A program made the translations under genes and the position numbers. The notes below the pieces were generated by a model. The model saw only the letters and a program-made list of their open reading frames with translations, was not told the DNA's origin and did not search any database. From Plantactinospora soyae (GTDB lineage Bacteria > Actinomycetota > Actinomycetes > Mycobacteriales > Micromonosporaceae), in contig NZ_JADBEB010000001.1 in assembly GCF_014874095.1 (NCBI RefSeq), positions 9,651,931 through 9,715,930 on the forward strand: 64,000 nt of DNA, in the 5' to 3' direction. Shown here in pieces: positions 1 to 8,369 of the stretch. Positions within the stretch are counted from its first letter, which is position 1. Each line of letters starts with the position of its first letter.

Positions 1-64
1 GTATCCGCGACTCCACCTGCGCCTGCCGGACCATCCGCCCGAACTGTCGACCCACCTCGGTCAC
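1..64 (-). CDS. 5' end of an unidentified CDS cut by the window edge
   Basis: On the minus strand a GTG at 64..62 opens a frame that stays open to the window edge (21 codons, beginning MTEVGRQFGRMVRQ). A GAGGGGGC stretch lies a few bases upstream and can act as a Shine-Dalgarno. The predicted N-terminus is polar and looks like a cytoplasmic protein. It runs in the same direction as the HIT gene just upstream, so it may belong to the same transcription unit. Too little is present to name a family. The coding call rests only on start context and codon composition. Confidence 0.4.
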   Translation of the reverse strand, partial: MTEVGRQFGRMVRQAQVESRI

Positions 65-132
65 ATCTGCCCCCTCACCAAGATCGCCGATGATATCGCC
101 TGGTCATCGAGGTGGTGGCGGGGCGGGTGGGC

Positions 133-483
133 TCAGCGGGCGCGCATCGGACCCAGCGGCTCGCCGCCGAGCACGTGGGCGTGCGCGTGGAAGACCTCCT
201 GGCCGCCGAACGAGCCGGTGTTGAAGATCAGCCGGAAGCCGTCGGCGAGCAGCCCCTCGGTCTCGGCCACCACCGCCGCGGTGCCGAGGACGTCGCCGGC
301 CAGCGCGGGATCGGCCTGGGTCAGCGTCGCCACGTCCGCGTAGTGCTCCTTCGGGATCACCAGCACGTGCACCACCGCCTGCGGGCTGATGTCGCGGAAG
401 GCGAGCGTGGTGTCGGTCTCCCGGACCACGGTGGCGGGAATCTGGCCCGCGACGATCCGGCAGAAGAGGCAGTCGATTTCCAT
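133..483 (-). CDS. HIT (histidine triad) family nucleotide-binding protein
   Basis: A 116-residue protein, the normal size for an HINT-type hydrolase. The N-terminal CLFCRIVAG is typical of the family. The catalytic histidine triad H-x-H-x-H is at residues 99-103 (HAHAHVLGG), and the second His forms the AMP-enzyme intermediate in known members. HINT proteins hydrolyse nucleoside phosphoramidates and acyl-adenylates in the cytoplasm. The physiological substrate cannot be read from sequence. The start is ATG at 483. A TACGAT hexamer lies about 7 nt upstream, so the mRNA could be leaderless. In many actinobacteria a HIT gene follows rsmE; here an SDR gene and a GH3 gene on the other strand separate them. 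Confidence 0.93.
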   Translation of the reverse strand: MEIDCLFCRIVAGQIPATVVRETDTTLAFRDISPQAVVHVLVIPKEHYADVATLTQADPALAGDVLGTAAVVAETEGLLADGFRLIFNTGSFGGQEVFHAHAHVLGGEPLGPMRAR

Positions 484-511
484 CCCCGGAATCGTAGGGT
501 GCGCCGGGCCG

Positions 512-745
512 GATCGCCGGCCGGCCGGGCCGGGTCCGCCGATCTACGGCCGGCCGGGCCGGGTCCCGCCGATCTACGGCCGGCCGGGTCCCGCCGATCT
601 ACGGCCGGCCGGGTCCCGCCGATCTACGGCCGGCCGGGTCCCGCCGATCTACGGCCGGCCGGGTCCCGCCGATCTACGGCCGGCCGGGTCCGCCGATCTA
701 CGGCCGGGCCGGGTCCGCCGATCTCCGCTGCGCCGGGTCCCCGAC
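512..745. repeat. Intergenic 25-bp tandem repeat array (about 8 units)
   Basis: Near-identical units, each starting GATCTACGGCCGGC and ending GGGTCCCGCC, begin at 541, 571, 596, 621, 646, 671, 695 and 720. The central ones are exactly 25 bp apart. The 541 unit is 30 bp (an extra GGGCC), the 671 unit lacks one C, and the outer copies are degenerate. There are no spacers between copies, so this is not a CRISPR. Each unit contains the palindrome GGCCGGCC. It lies between the HIT start and the SDR start, in the promoter region of both. Confidence 0.9.
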
Positions 746-834
746 TTCCGCCGGACCGGAGCACCGAGTTCCGGGCGGGTCGGCCGGCGAGGGGTGGGTG
801 CCGGATCTTCGGCGGGCCCCGGCATCATGATCGG

Positions 835-1596
835 ATGACTGGACGAGCGGTACTGGTGACGGGGGCGTCCCGAGGGATCGGGCGTGCGGTGGCGATGGCG
901 TTCGCCGAGAGCGGAGACCGGGTCGCGGTGCACCACCGCGACTCAGCGCCGCTGGCCGGGCAGCTCGCCACGGCACTGCCCGGCGAGGGGCACATCGTGG
1001 TCCAGGCCGACCTGGCCGACCCGGCCGCCGTACAGGCCATGGTCGACGACGCGGCCGCCCGGCTCGGCGGGCTCGACGTACTGGTGAACAACGCCGGGAC
1101 GTTCGGTCCGCTGGACGACGCGCACCCGGTCTTCGACACGTCCTACGAGCAGTGGCAGCAGCAGTGGCGCCGGACGATCGACGTCAACCTGTTCGGCGTG
1201 GCCAACACGATCTGGTGCGCCGCCCGGCACCTGCGGGACCGGGGCGGGCGGATCGTCAACGTCTCGTCCCGGGGCGCCTTCCGGGGCGAGCCGAGCCAGC
1301 CGGCGTACGGCGCCAGCAAGGCCGGACTGAACTCGCTCGGTCAGTCGCTCGCGGTCGCCCTCGCCCCGTACGGCATCGCGGTGGCCACGGTCGCGCCCGG
1401 CTTCGTGGAGACCGACATGACCAACGAGCACCTCAAGGCAGCCCGGGGCGACGCGATCCGGGCGCAGAGCCCGTTCAACCGGGTCGCCCGGCCCGAGGAG
1501 ATCGCCGCCGCCGTGCACTGGTTGGCCTCGCCCGAGGCGGAGTGGGCCTCGGGCACCATCGTCGACCTGAACGGCGCCTCCTACCTGCGTACCTGA
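835..1596 (+). CDS. SDR family NAD(P)-dependent oxidoreductase
   Basis: A 253-residue classical short-chain dehydrogenase/reductase. The cofactor motif TGASRGIG is at residues 8-15 and NNAG near residue 85. The catalytic set is Ser145, Tyr158 and Lys162 (SSRGAF...YGASK). The PGFVETDM segment after the active site is typical of FabG-like reductases. The substrate is unknown; FabG-like proteins usually reduce a ketone or oxidise a secondary alcohol. The ATG at 835 was chosen because the Rossmann motif follows after only seven residues and the upstream frame reads into the tandem repeat. The GH3 gene starts 92 nt downstream on the same strand and may be cotranscribed, which would fit sugar or glycoside metabolism. 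That link is only positional. Confidence 0.93.
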   Translation: MTGRAVLVTGASRGIGRAVAMAFAESGDRVAVHHRDSAPLAGQLATALPGEGHIVVQADLADPAAVQAMVDDAAARLGGLDVLVNNAGTFGPLDDAHPVFDTSYEQWQQQWRRTIDVNLFGVANTIWCAARHLRDRGGRIVNVSSRGAFRGEPSQPAYGASKAGLNSLGQSLAVALAPYGIAVATVAPGFVETDMTNEHLKAARGDAIRAQSPFNRVARPEEIAAAVHWLASPEAEWASGTIVDLNGASYLRT

Positions 1597-1688
1597 ACCC
1601 GCCAGGCGGTTCGGTTCGGGTCCGACGGATAACGCCGGGCGGCTCCGGCTGGCAGGATGATCGATATCTGGGCCAGCGGAGGTGCGGG

Positions 1689-4259
1689 ATGACGGTCGGT
1701 CGGCGGAACGAGACGGTGCTCGACGGGGACGGCAGGGCCGTCGGTCGGGACGAGGCGGTGTACGAACGGGCACTGGCCACACTCGACCTGGAGGCCAAGG
1801 TACGGCTGCTCTCCGGCCAGGACTTCTGGACCCTGCCGGCGATCGCGGAGATCGGCCTCGACTCGCTGGTGATGTCGGACGGTCCGATCGGGATACGCGG
1901 GGTCCGCTGGACTCCGGACGATCCGTCGATCGCGCTGCCCAGCCCCACCGCGCTCGCCGCCACCTGGGATCCCGGGCTGGCCCGCCGCGCCGGTCGGCTG
2001 CTCGGCGCGCAGTGCCGCCGCAAGGGCATCCACCTGCTCCTCGCCCCCACCGTCAACCTGCACCGCAGCCCGCTGGGCGGACGGCACTTCGAGTGCTACT
2101 CCGAGGACCCGCTGCTCACCGCCGAGATCGGCGTGGGCTACCTGACCGGCGTCCAGGACCTGGGTGTGGGTGCCACCGTCAAGCACTTCGTGGCCAACGA
2201 CTCGGAGACCGACCGGTTCACCGTCGACGTACGGGTCTCCGAGCGGGCGCTCCGGGAGATCTACCTCGTTCCGTTCGAGCGGATCGTCGCCGCCGGGGCC
2301 TGGGCGGTGATGGCGGCGTACAACGGGGTCAACGGCAGCACCATGACCGAGCACGGCGGGCTGCTGCGGGACCTGCTCAAGGACGAGTGGGGCTTCGACG
2401 GGGTCGTCGTCTCCGACTGGACGGCGGCCCGGAGCACCGCGGCGACGGCCAACGGCGGGCTCGACGTGGTGATGCCGGCCGCCGGCGATCCGTGGGGCGC
2501 GGCACTGGTCGCCGCCGTCCGCGACGGCACCGTCGACGAGGCGGTCGTCGACGACAAGGTACGGCGGGTACTCCGGCTCGCGGGCCGGTTGGGGCTGCTC
2601 GACGGCGTACCCCCGGCGGTGGATCCGTCCGACCGGCCCACCGCCGGAGACGGCGCCGCCGTCGCCCACGAGGTGGCGACCCGCTCGTTCGTGCTGGCCC
2701 GCAACGCCGACGACCTGCTGCCGTTGGACGCCGGCCGGCTACGCCGGGTCGCGGTGCTCGGCGCGCTCGCCGACGACGCCCGGATCCAGGGTGGCGGCAG
2801 CGCGCTCGTCGCGCCGCCGCACGCGATTTCGCCGCTCGCCGGCCTGTCCGCCGCCCTCCCCGACGTCGAGATCGGGTACGCGGTCGGCGCCGACCCCCGG
2901 CTCCGGCTGCCGGCCGCCGGCGGCGTGCAGTGGACGCCGATCACCGCGACCCTGCGGGCCGACGACGGCCGGGTGCTCTACCGGGCGGAGTTGGACCGGG
3001 CCACGGTGCGCTGGATGGGCGACCTGCCGGACGGGGTCCGGCCGGCCGAGCTGGCCAGCATCGAAATCTCCGCCCGGTACACCCCGATGGCCGGTGGCAC
3101 GCACCAACTCGCCATCGACGGCTTCGGGCTGTTCACCCTCGCCCTGGACGGCGTCGAACTCTTCGACGGCCCGCTCTTCGACGAGGCGGAGGAGCCCGAC
3201 GCGGTATTCCGCTCCCCGGTCGAGCGCCGCTTCGACGTCCCGGTACGCGCCGGCGAGGCGGTCGAGGTACGGCTCACCCGGCGGGTGGTCGACGGCCTTG
3301 TCGGGTACGTCTCGTTCACGCTCGGCCATCGCGGCCCGGTTCCGGGCCCGGTCGACGCCGCCGGCCCCGCACCGGAGGTGACCAGGCCAGACGCGACCAC
3401 GACGGCCTCCGGCCCGGCCACGACGGCACCGGACAGCTCCGGAGCGGCCGAGGCGGCGCTGCTCGACGAGGCGGTCCGGGTGGCGGCCGGCGCCGACGTG
3501 GCGGTGGTCGTGGTCGGCACCACCGAGGAGGTGGAGTCGGAGGGGTTCGACCGGACGTCGCTGGCCCTGCCCGGCCGGCAGGACGAGCTGGTGTTCCGGG
3601 TCGCGGCGGCCAATCCCCGGACGGTCGTGGTGGTGAACGCCGGCTCCCCGGTACTGATGCCCTGGGCCGACGAGGTCGCGGCGATCCTGCTCACCTGGTT
3701 TCCCGGTCAGGAGGCGGGCACGGCGCTCGCCGACGTACTGCTCGGTCGGGCCGAGCCGGGCGGACGGCTGCCCACCACCTGGCCGCGCCGGCCGGAGGAC
3801 TGCCCGGCGCTGGACACCACTCCGACGGACGGGGTGCTCGACTACTCCGACGGGATCTTCGTCGGCTATCGCGGCTGGCAGGCCGAACCGCTGTTCCCGT
3901 TCGGACACGGGCTCGGCTACACCGACTGGGACTACCGGTCGCTGACCGTCGAGACCGGACCGGACGGGCCGGTCGCGGTGGTCACGGTCCGGAACACCGG
4001 CGACCGGGTCGGCCGCGAGGTGGTGCAGGTGTACGTCGGCCCGCGCGTCGCCGAGCCGGACCGACCGGTCCGCTGGCTCGCCGGCTTCGCCGCTGTCGAG
4101 GCGGCTCCCGGCGAGTCGGTGACCGTCCGGGTGACCCTGCCGGCGCGCACCGCGCAGGTCTGGACGGCGGACGGCTGGCTGACCAGAACCGGGAGCTACC
4201 GGGTCGAGGCGGCCCGCAGCCTCGCCGACCTCCGGCTGACCGCCGAACTCGACCTCTGA
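1689..4259 (+). CDS. Glycoside hydrolase family 3 beta-glucosidase with PA14 insert
   Basis: An 856-residue GH3 enzyme without a signal peptide, so probably cytoplasmic. The TIM-barrel domain (about 1-300) carries KHFVANDSE and the nucleophile Asp243 in GVVVSDW. A PA14-type beta domain is inserted at about 415-545, as in Kluyveromyces beta-glucosidase I. The second catalytic domain follows, with ESEGFDR near residue 615 as the likely acid/base segment. A fibronectin-III-like C-terminal domain contains VRNTGDRVGREVVQVYVGP near 760-785. It should release terminal beta-D-glucose or a related sugar from oligosaccharides or glycosides. The start is ATG 1689 with GGAGG 6 nt upstream. It converges on rsmE across a shared hairpin. 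Confidence 0.95.
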   Translation: MTVGRRNETVLDGDGRAVGRDEAVYERALATLDLEAKVRLLSGQDFWTLPAIAEIGLDSLVMSDGPIGIRGVRWTPDDPSIALPSPTALAATWDPGLARRAGRLLGAQCRRKGIHLLLAPTVNLHRSPLGGRHFECYSEDPLLTAEIGVGYLTGVQDLGVGATVKHFVANDSETDRFTVDVRVSERALREIYLVPFERIVAAGAWAVMAAYNGVNGSTMTEHGGLLRDLLKDEWGFDGVVVSDWTAARSTAATANGGLDVVMPAAGDPWGAALVAAVRDGTVDEAVVDDKVRRVLRLAGRLGLLDGVPPAVDPSDRPTAGDGAAVAHEVATRSFVLARNADDLLPLDAGRLRRVAVLGALADDARIQGGGSALVAPPHAISPLAGLSAALPDVEIGYAVGADPRLRLPAAGGVQWTPITATLRADDGRVLYRAELDRATVRWMGDLPDGVRPAELASIEISARYTPMAGGTHQLAIDGFGLFTLALDGVELFDGPLFDEAEEPDAVFRSPVERRFDVPVRAGEAVEVRLTRRVVDGLVGYVSFTLGHRGPVPGPVDAAGPAPEVTRPDATTTASGPATTAPDSSGAAEAALLDEAVRVAAGADVAVVVVGTTEEVESEGFDRTSLALPGRQDELVFRVAAANPRTVVVVNAGSPVLMPWADEVAAILLTWFPGQEAGTALADVLLGRAEPGGRLPTTWPRRPEDCPALDTTPTDGVLDYSDGIFVGYRGWQAEPLFPFGHGLGYTDWDYRSLTVETGPDGPVAVVTVRNTGDRVGREVVQVYVGPRVAEPDRPVRWLAGFAAVEAAPGESVTVRVTLPARTAQVWTADGWLTRTGSYRVEAARSLADLRLTAELDL

Positions 4260-4263
4260 TTCC

Positions 4264-4302
4264 GGCTCGGGGAGGGCGGTGCGTCGACCGGTGGCCCGAG
4301 CC
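4264..4302. terminator. Hairpin between convergent GH3 and rsmE genes
   Basis: GGCTCGGG (4264-4271) pairs perfectly with CCCGAGCC (4295-4302). A short CGGT/ACCG helix is possible in the 23-nt loop. It lies exactly between the two stop codons, so it could end transcription in either direction. There is no T-run, as is common in high-GC actinobacteria. Confidence 0.5.
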
Positions 4303-5046
4303 TCACCACCGGCCGAGGCGGGCCGAGAGTACGGCGAGCGCGGCGACTCCGGCGGTCGAGGTCCGCAACACCTCGGTGCCGAGCCGTACCGGCACCGCCC
4401 CGGCCGAGGTCAGCGTCTCCAGTTCGGTGGGCGACACGCCACCCTCGGGGCCGACCACCAGCACGATCCCGCCGGTCGTCGGCAGGTCCACTGTGGCAAG
4501 TCGGGGTTCCGCCTCCTCGTGCAGGACGAAGCCAGCCGCCGCCCCGGTGATCCGTGCCGCGACCAGTCGGGTCGACTCGTCCGGTGCCGCCGCGGTTCCG
4601 GAGACCACCGGCAGCCAGGGCCGGCGGGCCTGCTTGGCCGCCTCCCGGGCGGTCGTCACCCACCGCTCACGCGCCCGGCCGCCCCGGTCGCCCCGCCACT
4701 GCGCGACGGAGCGCTCGGCCGCCCAGGGCACGATCTCGTCCGCCCCGACCTCGGTCATCGCCTGTACGGCCAGCTCGCCCCGATCGCCCTTGGCGATGCC
4801 CTGTACGACGACGAGCCTCGGGTCGGGCGGCTCGACGTACCGCCGGGTGGTGACGGAGGCCGTCAGGGTGCCCCGGCCGACGGCGGTGACGACGGCGGTG
4901 GCCGTGCCGCCGCGCCCGTCGGCGAGCAGCAGTTCCTCGCCGGTACGCAGTCGTTGTACGGTCGCCGCGTGGTGCCCCTCCGGGCCGTCGAGGGTGACGA
5001 CGTCATCGGAGGGTAGCGACTCGACCAGGAACAACGGCGCACTCAC
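4303..5046 (-). CDS. rsmE: 16S rRNA (uracil(1498)-N(3))-methyltransferase
   Basis: A 247-residue SPOUT-class methyltransferase. The N-terminal PUA-like part has GPEGHHAATVQRLRTGEEL. The trefoil-knot SAM site is formed by LVVGPEGGVSPTE and the C-terminal RLGTEVLRTSTAGVAAL, both hallmarks of RsmE. It methylates U1498 of 16S rRNA in the assembled 30S subunit using S-adenosylmethionine. It is downstream of hrcA and dnaJ on the same strand, the usual actinobacterial order, 119 nt beyond the dnaJ stop. Confidence 0.96.
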   Translation of the reverse strand: MSAPLFLVESLPSDDVVTLDGPEGHHAATVQRLRTGEELLLADGRGGTATAVVTAVGRGTLTASVTTRRYVEPPDPRLVVVQGIAKGDRGELAVQAMTEVGADEIVPWAAERSVAQWRGDRGGRARERWVTTAREAAKQARRPWLPVVSGTAAAPDESTRLVAARITGAAAGFVLHEEAEPRLATVDLPTTGGIVLVVGPEGGVSPTELETLTSAGAVPVRLGTEVLRTSTAGVAALAVLSARLGRW

Positions 5047-5165
5047 GGCGAGCAGGTTAGCTCACCGGGGCGTGGCCGTACCCGGGAAGTGGCCCCGACG
5101 CGAACCGGCCCGCCGGCCGGACTGGTCGTCCGGTCACGGTCGGCGGGCCGGTCCGGCCGCTGTCG

Positions 5166-6302
5166 TCAGGCGTGGCCGTTGAAGGCGTCGCGCATCCGGG
5201 AGAAGAAGCCGCCCTGCTTGCTCAGCTCGGCGACCTCCTCGCCCCGGGTCTTGGCGAAGTCCCGCAGCATCCGTTCCTGGTCGGCGTCGAGTTTCGTGGG
5301 CGTCCGGACGTCGAGGTGGACGTAGAGGTCACCCCGGCCGGTACCGCGCAGGTGCGGTACGCCCCGGGCCCGCAGCCGCAGCGTCGAGCCCGGCTGGGTC
5401 CCCGGCTTGACGTCGACCGGCTCGTCGCTGTCCAGCGTCTTGATGGTCAGTCGGGTGCCCAGCGCCGCCGCCGTCATCGGCACCGTCACCCGGCAGTGCA
5501 GGTCGTCGCCCTTGCGGGAGTAGACGTCGTGCGGTCGCTCGTGGATCTCGACGTACAGGTCTCCGGCGGTGCCGCCACCGGGGCCGACCTCGCCCTGCTG
5601 GGCCAGCCGGATCCGCATGCCGTCCTCGACCCCGGCCGGGATCTTGACGGTCAGCGAACGCCGGGTACGCACCCGGCCGTCACCGGCGCAGGTGGGGCAG
5701 GGGTGCGGGACGACCGTGCCGTAGCCCTGGCAGACGGTGCACGGCCGGGACGAGACGACCTGGCCGAGGAAGGTGCGCTGCACCGACTGCACCTCGCCCC
5801 GCCCGCCGCACGCCTCGCAGGTGGCGAGGTGGGTGCCCGCCGCCGTACCGGCGCCGGAGCAGGTGGTGCAGAGCACGGCGGTGTCCACCGCGATCGGTGC
5901 CTCGACCCCGAACGCCGTCTCCGGCAGGTCCAGTTCGAGCCGCAGGATGGCGTCGGCACCGGGCCGGGTACGGGGTCGCGGTCCCCGAGAGCCACCAGCG
6001 GCTCCGAAGAACGCGTCCATGATGTCCTGGAAGCCGACGAACGGTCCGCCGGCGCCCCCCGGGCCCGCGCCGGGGCCGCCGCCCGGAGCGAGCGGGTCCC
6101 CACCAAGATCGACAATCTGCCGCTTCTGGTCGTCGGAGAGGACCTCGTACGCGGCGTTGATGTCCTTGAACTTCTCGTGTGCCTCCGGATCCGGATTCAC
6201 GTCCGGGTGGTACTGCCGCGCCAACTTCCGGTAGGCACGCTTGATCTCGTCGTCGGAGGCGTCCCGGCTGACGCCGAGAATCCCGTAGTAGTCCTTGGCC
6301 AC
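5166..6302 (-). CDS. dnaJ: Molecular chaperone DnaJ (HrcA-linked copy)
   Basis: A 378-residue type I J-protein. The J domain has the HPD tripeptide at residues 32-34, followed by a Gly-rich linker (about 80-105). Four CxxCxGxG zinc repeats follow ([32 protein letters not shown]) and then the two substrate-binding beta domains. It delivers unfolded proteins to DnaK and stimulates its ATPase. The GTG at 6302 gives the family-typical [11 protein letters not shown]. An ATG six codons upstream (6320) is an in-frame alternative, and neither has a strong Shine-Dalgarno. The gene lies 66 nt after hrcA, so HrcA/CIRCE control is likely. Actinobacteria usually carry a second dnaJ beside dnaK; this is the hrcA-linked paralogue. 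Confidence 0.95.
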   Translation of the reverse strand: MAKDYYGILGVSRDASDDEIKRAYRKLARQYHPDVNPDPEAHEKFKDINAAYEVLSDDQKRQIVDLGGDPLAPGGGPGAGPGGAGGPFVGFQDIMDAFFGAAGGSRGPRPRTRPGADAILRLELDLPETAFGVEAPIAVDTAVLCTTCSGAGTAAGTHLATCEACGGRGEVQSVQRTFLGQVVSSRPCTVCQGYGTVVPHPCPTCAGDGRVRTRRSLTVKIPAGVEDGMRIRLAQQGEVGPGGGTAGDLYVEIHERPHDVYSRKGDDLHCRVTVPMTAAALGTRLTIKTLDSDEPVDVKPGTQPGSTLRLRARGVPHLRGTGRGDLYVHLDVRTPTKLDADQERMLRDFAKTRGEEVAELSKQGGFFSRMRDAFNGHA

Positions 6303-6368
6303 TGCGTTCCGTGTCCTCATGTCTGTCTCGCGTTACCGTCCGCCGGTCGTCTCAGGTGAGCTTTGGGG

Positions 6369-7391
6369 TCAGTTCTGTGCCAGAACGTCGCCGACGTAGC
6401 GTGCCACGGCCCGCACCGTGGCGATGGTGCCCGGGTAGTCCATCCGGGTCGGGCCCAGCACGCCGAGGCCGCCGAGGATGGTCGCCCCCGGACCGTATCC
6501 GGTGCTGACCACCGAGGTGGCCCGGAGATTGTCTATCTCGTTCTCGTCGCCGATACGGACCTGGAGTGTGTTCGGTTCGACCTCACCGATCAGCTTGAGC
6601 AGGATGACCTCCTCCTCCAGCGCCTCGAGGATCGGTCGCAGCGAACCCTGGAAGTCGAGCAGCCCGCCACGGGCCAGGTTGGCGGTGCCGGCCAGGGCGA
6701 TCCGCTCCTCGTGCCGCTCGACCAGGGTCTCCATCAGCACGGTGGCGAGGGTGGTCATCGCCGGGGACAGGCCCGGCGCCACCTCGTCGATCAGGGCCTG
6801 GACCAGCGGCGGGGTCTCGGCCAGCTTCTGGCCGCCGAGCCGCTCGTTCACCAGCCGGCGCAGGTCCGTCACGTCGTCGGCGCTGATCGGTGCCGGCAGT
6901 TCGACCAGGCGCTGCTCCACCCGGCCGGTGTCGGCGATCATGACGAGCATCAGCCGGGTCGTGGAGATCGGCACGAGTTCGAGATGCCGCACCGACGACC
7001 GGGCCAGGCTCGGGTACTGCACCACGGCCACCTGCCGGGTCAACTGGGCGAGCAGCCGCACCGTGCGGTGCACCACGTCGTCGAGGTCGACCGCGCCGAT
7101 CATGAAGCGTTCGATCGCCCGGCGCTCGGCCGGGGTGAGCGGCTTGACCCGGGAGAGCCGGTCCACGAAGAGCCGGTAGCCGCGGTCGGTGGGCACCCGG
7201 CCGGCACTGGTGTGCGGCTGCCGGATGTAGCCCTCCTCCTCCAGCACGGCCATGTCGTTGCGGACGGTGGCCGGGGACACTCCGAGCTGGTGGCGCTCGA
7301 CCAGCGCCTTGCTGCCGACCGGTTCCTGGGTGGCGACGTAGTCCTCCACGATCGCGCGCAGCACGTCGAGCTTGCGGTCGTCGAGACCCAT
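6369..7391 (-). CDS. hrcA: Heat-inducible transcription repressor HrcA
   Basis: A 340-residue repressor. The N-terminal winged helix ([39 protein letters not shown]) binds DNA. The [14 protein letters not shown] segment follows, then the GAF-like/dimerisation domain. HrcA represses chaperone genes by binding CIRCE, and its folding depends on GroE in known systems. The ATG at 7391 has a strong AGGGAGGTGAGG Shine-Dalgarno just upstream; an open frame 60 codons further upstream is not needed. A perfect CIRCE element lies 76-102 nt upstream, so the hrcA-dnaJ(-rsmE) unit is probably autoregulated. Confidence 0.97.
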   Translation of the reverse strand: MGLDDRKLDVLRAIVEDYVATQEPVGSKALVERHQLGVSPATVRNDMAVLEEEGYIRQPHTSAGRVPTDRGYRLFVDRLSRVKPLTPAERRAIERFMIGAVDLDDVVHRTVRLLAQLTRQVAVVQYPSLARSSVRHLELVPISTTRLMLVMIADTGRVEQRLVELPAPISADDVTDLRRLVNERLGGQKLAETPPLVQALIDEVAPGLSPAMTTLATVLMETLVERHEERIALAGTANLARGGLLDFQGSLRPILEALEEEVILLKLIGEVEPNTLQVRIGDENEIDNLRATSVVSTGYGPGATILGGLGVLGPTRMDYPGTIATVRAVARYVGDVLAQN

Positions 7392-7466
7392 CCTCACCTC
7401 CCTGCGACGCCCCGGCCCCGGCACCGATACGGCCGGGGCGGCCACGACGGTCGGGCCACGGTTTCC

Positions 7467-7493
7467 CTGGCACTCGACTGTAGCGAGTGCCAG
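7467..7493 (-). promoter_or_regulatory. CIRCE operator (HrcA binding site)
   Basis: CTGGCACTC (7467-7475), nine bases, then GAGTGCCAG (7485-7493): a perfect 9-9-9 inverted repeat. It matches the CIRCE consensus TTAGCACTC-N9-GAGTGCTAA with symmetric changes only at the outer positions. It is upstream of hrcA, as expected for autoregulation. Confidence 0.95.
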
Positions 7494-7668
7494 TCTACGA
7501 CCAAGGTGTACCGGACGCGATGATCGTTTGGAAGGGCTGCCTGAGCCCGGACAACAGGCTTGCCCGGACACCCTACCCCGGCGGACCTAACAGGCACGGT
7601 CGGCTATTGTCCAGATCCGATCGTGGGCGTGGCTGGCGTCACTTGATCCGGGCCCCTACCGTGGCCCC

Positions 7669-8310
7669 ATGACTGAACCACCTCGCCCTCCCGGAGACTA
7701 CGGCCCGGGTGGTCCGCCACACGATCCGTACTCGCCGGGCGCTCAGCCGCCGACCTCCGGCGGTGGCGCATATCCTCCGCCGACCTCCGGCGGCGGTGCG
7801 TACCCCCCGCAGGACGGTTATCCCCCGCAGGACGGTTACCCCCCACAAGGTGGTTACCCGCAGGGTGGTTACCCCCCACAGGGTGGTTACCCGCAGGGCG
7901 GCTATCCGCAGGGCGGTTACCCGCCACCCGGTGGCCAGTACGGCGGCCCGGCTCCGGCCGGCTACGCCAACAGCGACGACAAGACCTGGTCCCTGGTCGC
8001 CCACTTCGGCGGCGCCGCCGGCGCCTTCGTCGGCGGTGGCGCGGGTGGCTGGATCGCCCCACTGATCGCGTTGCTGGTCCGCGGCAAGGAGTCGCCGACG
8101 GCTCGGGCCCACGCGCTGGCGGCCCTCAACTTCCATATCCTCTGGTCGATCATCGCGATCGTCGGTTACATCCTGATCTGCGTCTTCATCGGCATCCTGG
8201 TCGTGCTTGCCGCATGGCTCATCGCCTCGATCTTCGGACTCATCGCCGGGCTCAAGGCGGTCAACGGCGAGCTGTACAAGTATCCGATGTCGATCAATAT
8301 GATCAAGTAG
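7669..8310 (+). CDS. DUF4870 domain-containing membrane protein with Pro/Gly/Tyr repeats
   Basis: A 213-residue protein. Residues 1-100 are low-complexity, with GGGAYPP, PPQDGY and repeated PQGGY units. Residues 105-200 form a DUF4870 (Tic20-like) region with about three hydrophobic segments (GWIAPLIALLV; ILWSIIAIVGYILICVF; ILVVLAAWLIASIFGLIAGL). It is a predicted cytoplasmic-membrane protein of unknown function. The repeat-rich N-terminus is probably disordered and exposed to the cytoplasm. The start is ATG 7669. A TACCGT -10-like hexamer ends 6 nt before the ATG, suggesting a leaderless transcript. It faces hemW convergently. Confidence 0.88.
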   Translation: MTEPPRPPGDYGPGGPPHDPYSPGAQPPTSGGGAYPPPTSGGGAYPPQDGYPPQDGYPPQGGYPQGGYPPQGGYPQGGYPQGGYPPPGGQYGGPAPAGYANSDDKTWSLVAHFGGAAGAFVGGGAGGWIAPLIALLVRGKESPTARAHALAALNFHILWSIIAIVGYILICVFIGILVVLAAWLIASIFGLIAGLKAVNGELYKYPMSINMIK

Positions 8311-8369
8311 CCAGATCCTCGTCGTGCTGGCGGGGGCCCGGGCGACCGGTCTCCCGCCGCCCCTCGAGG

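Noticed and set aside
512..745. Possible CRISPR array
   Set aside because: Units are directly adjacent with no variable spacers, and no cas gene is present.
389..838. Repeat-encoded protein (PPIYGRPG units)
   Set aside because: Several frames over the array give similar low-complexity products; there is no start context or homology.
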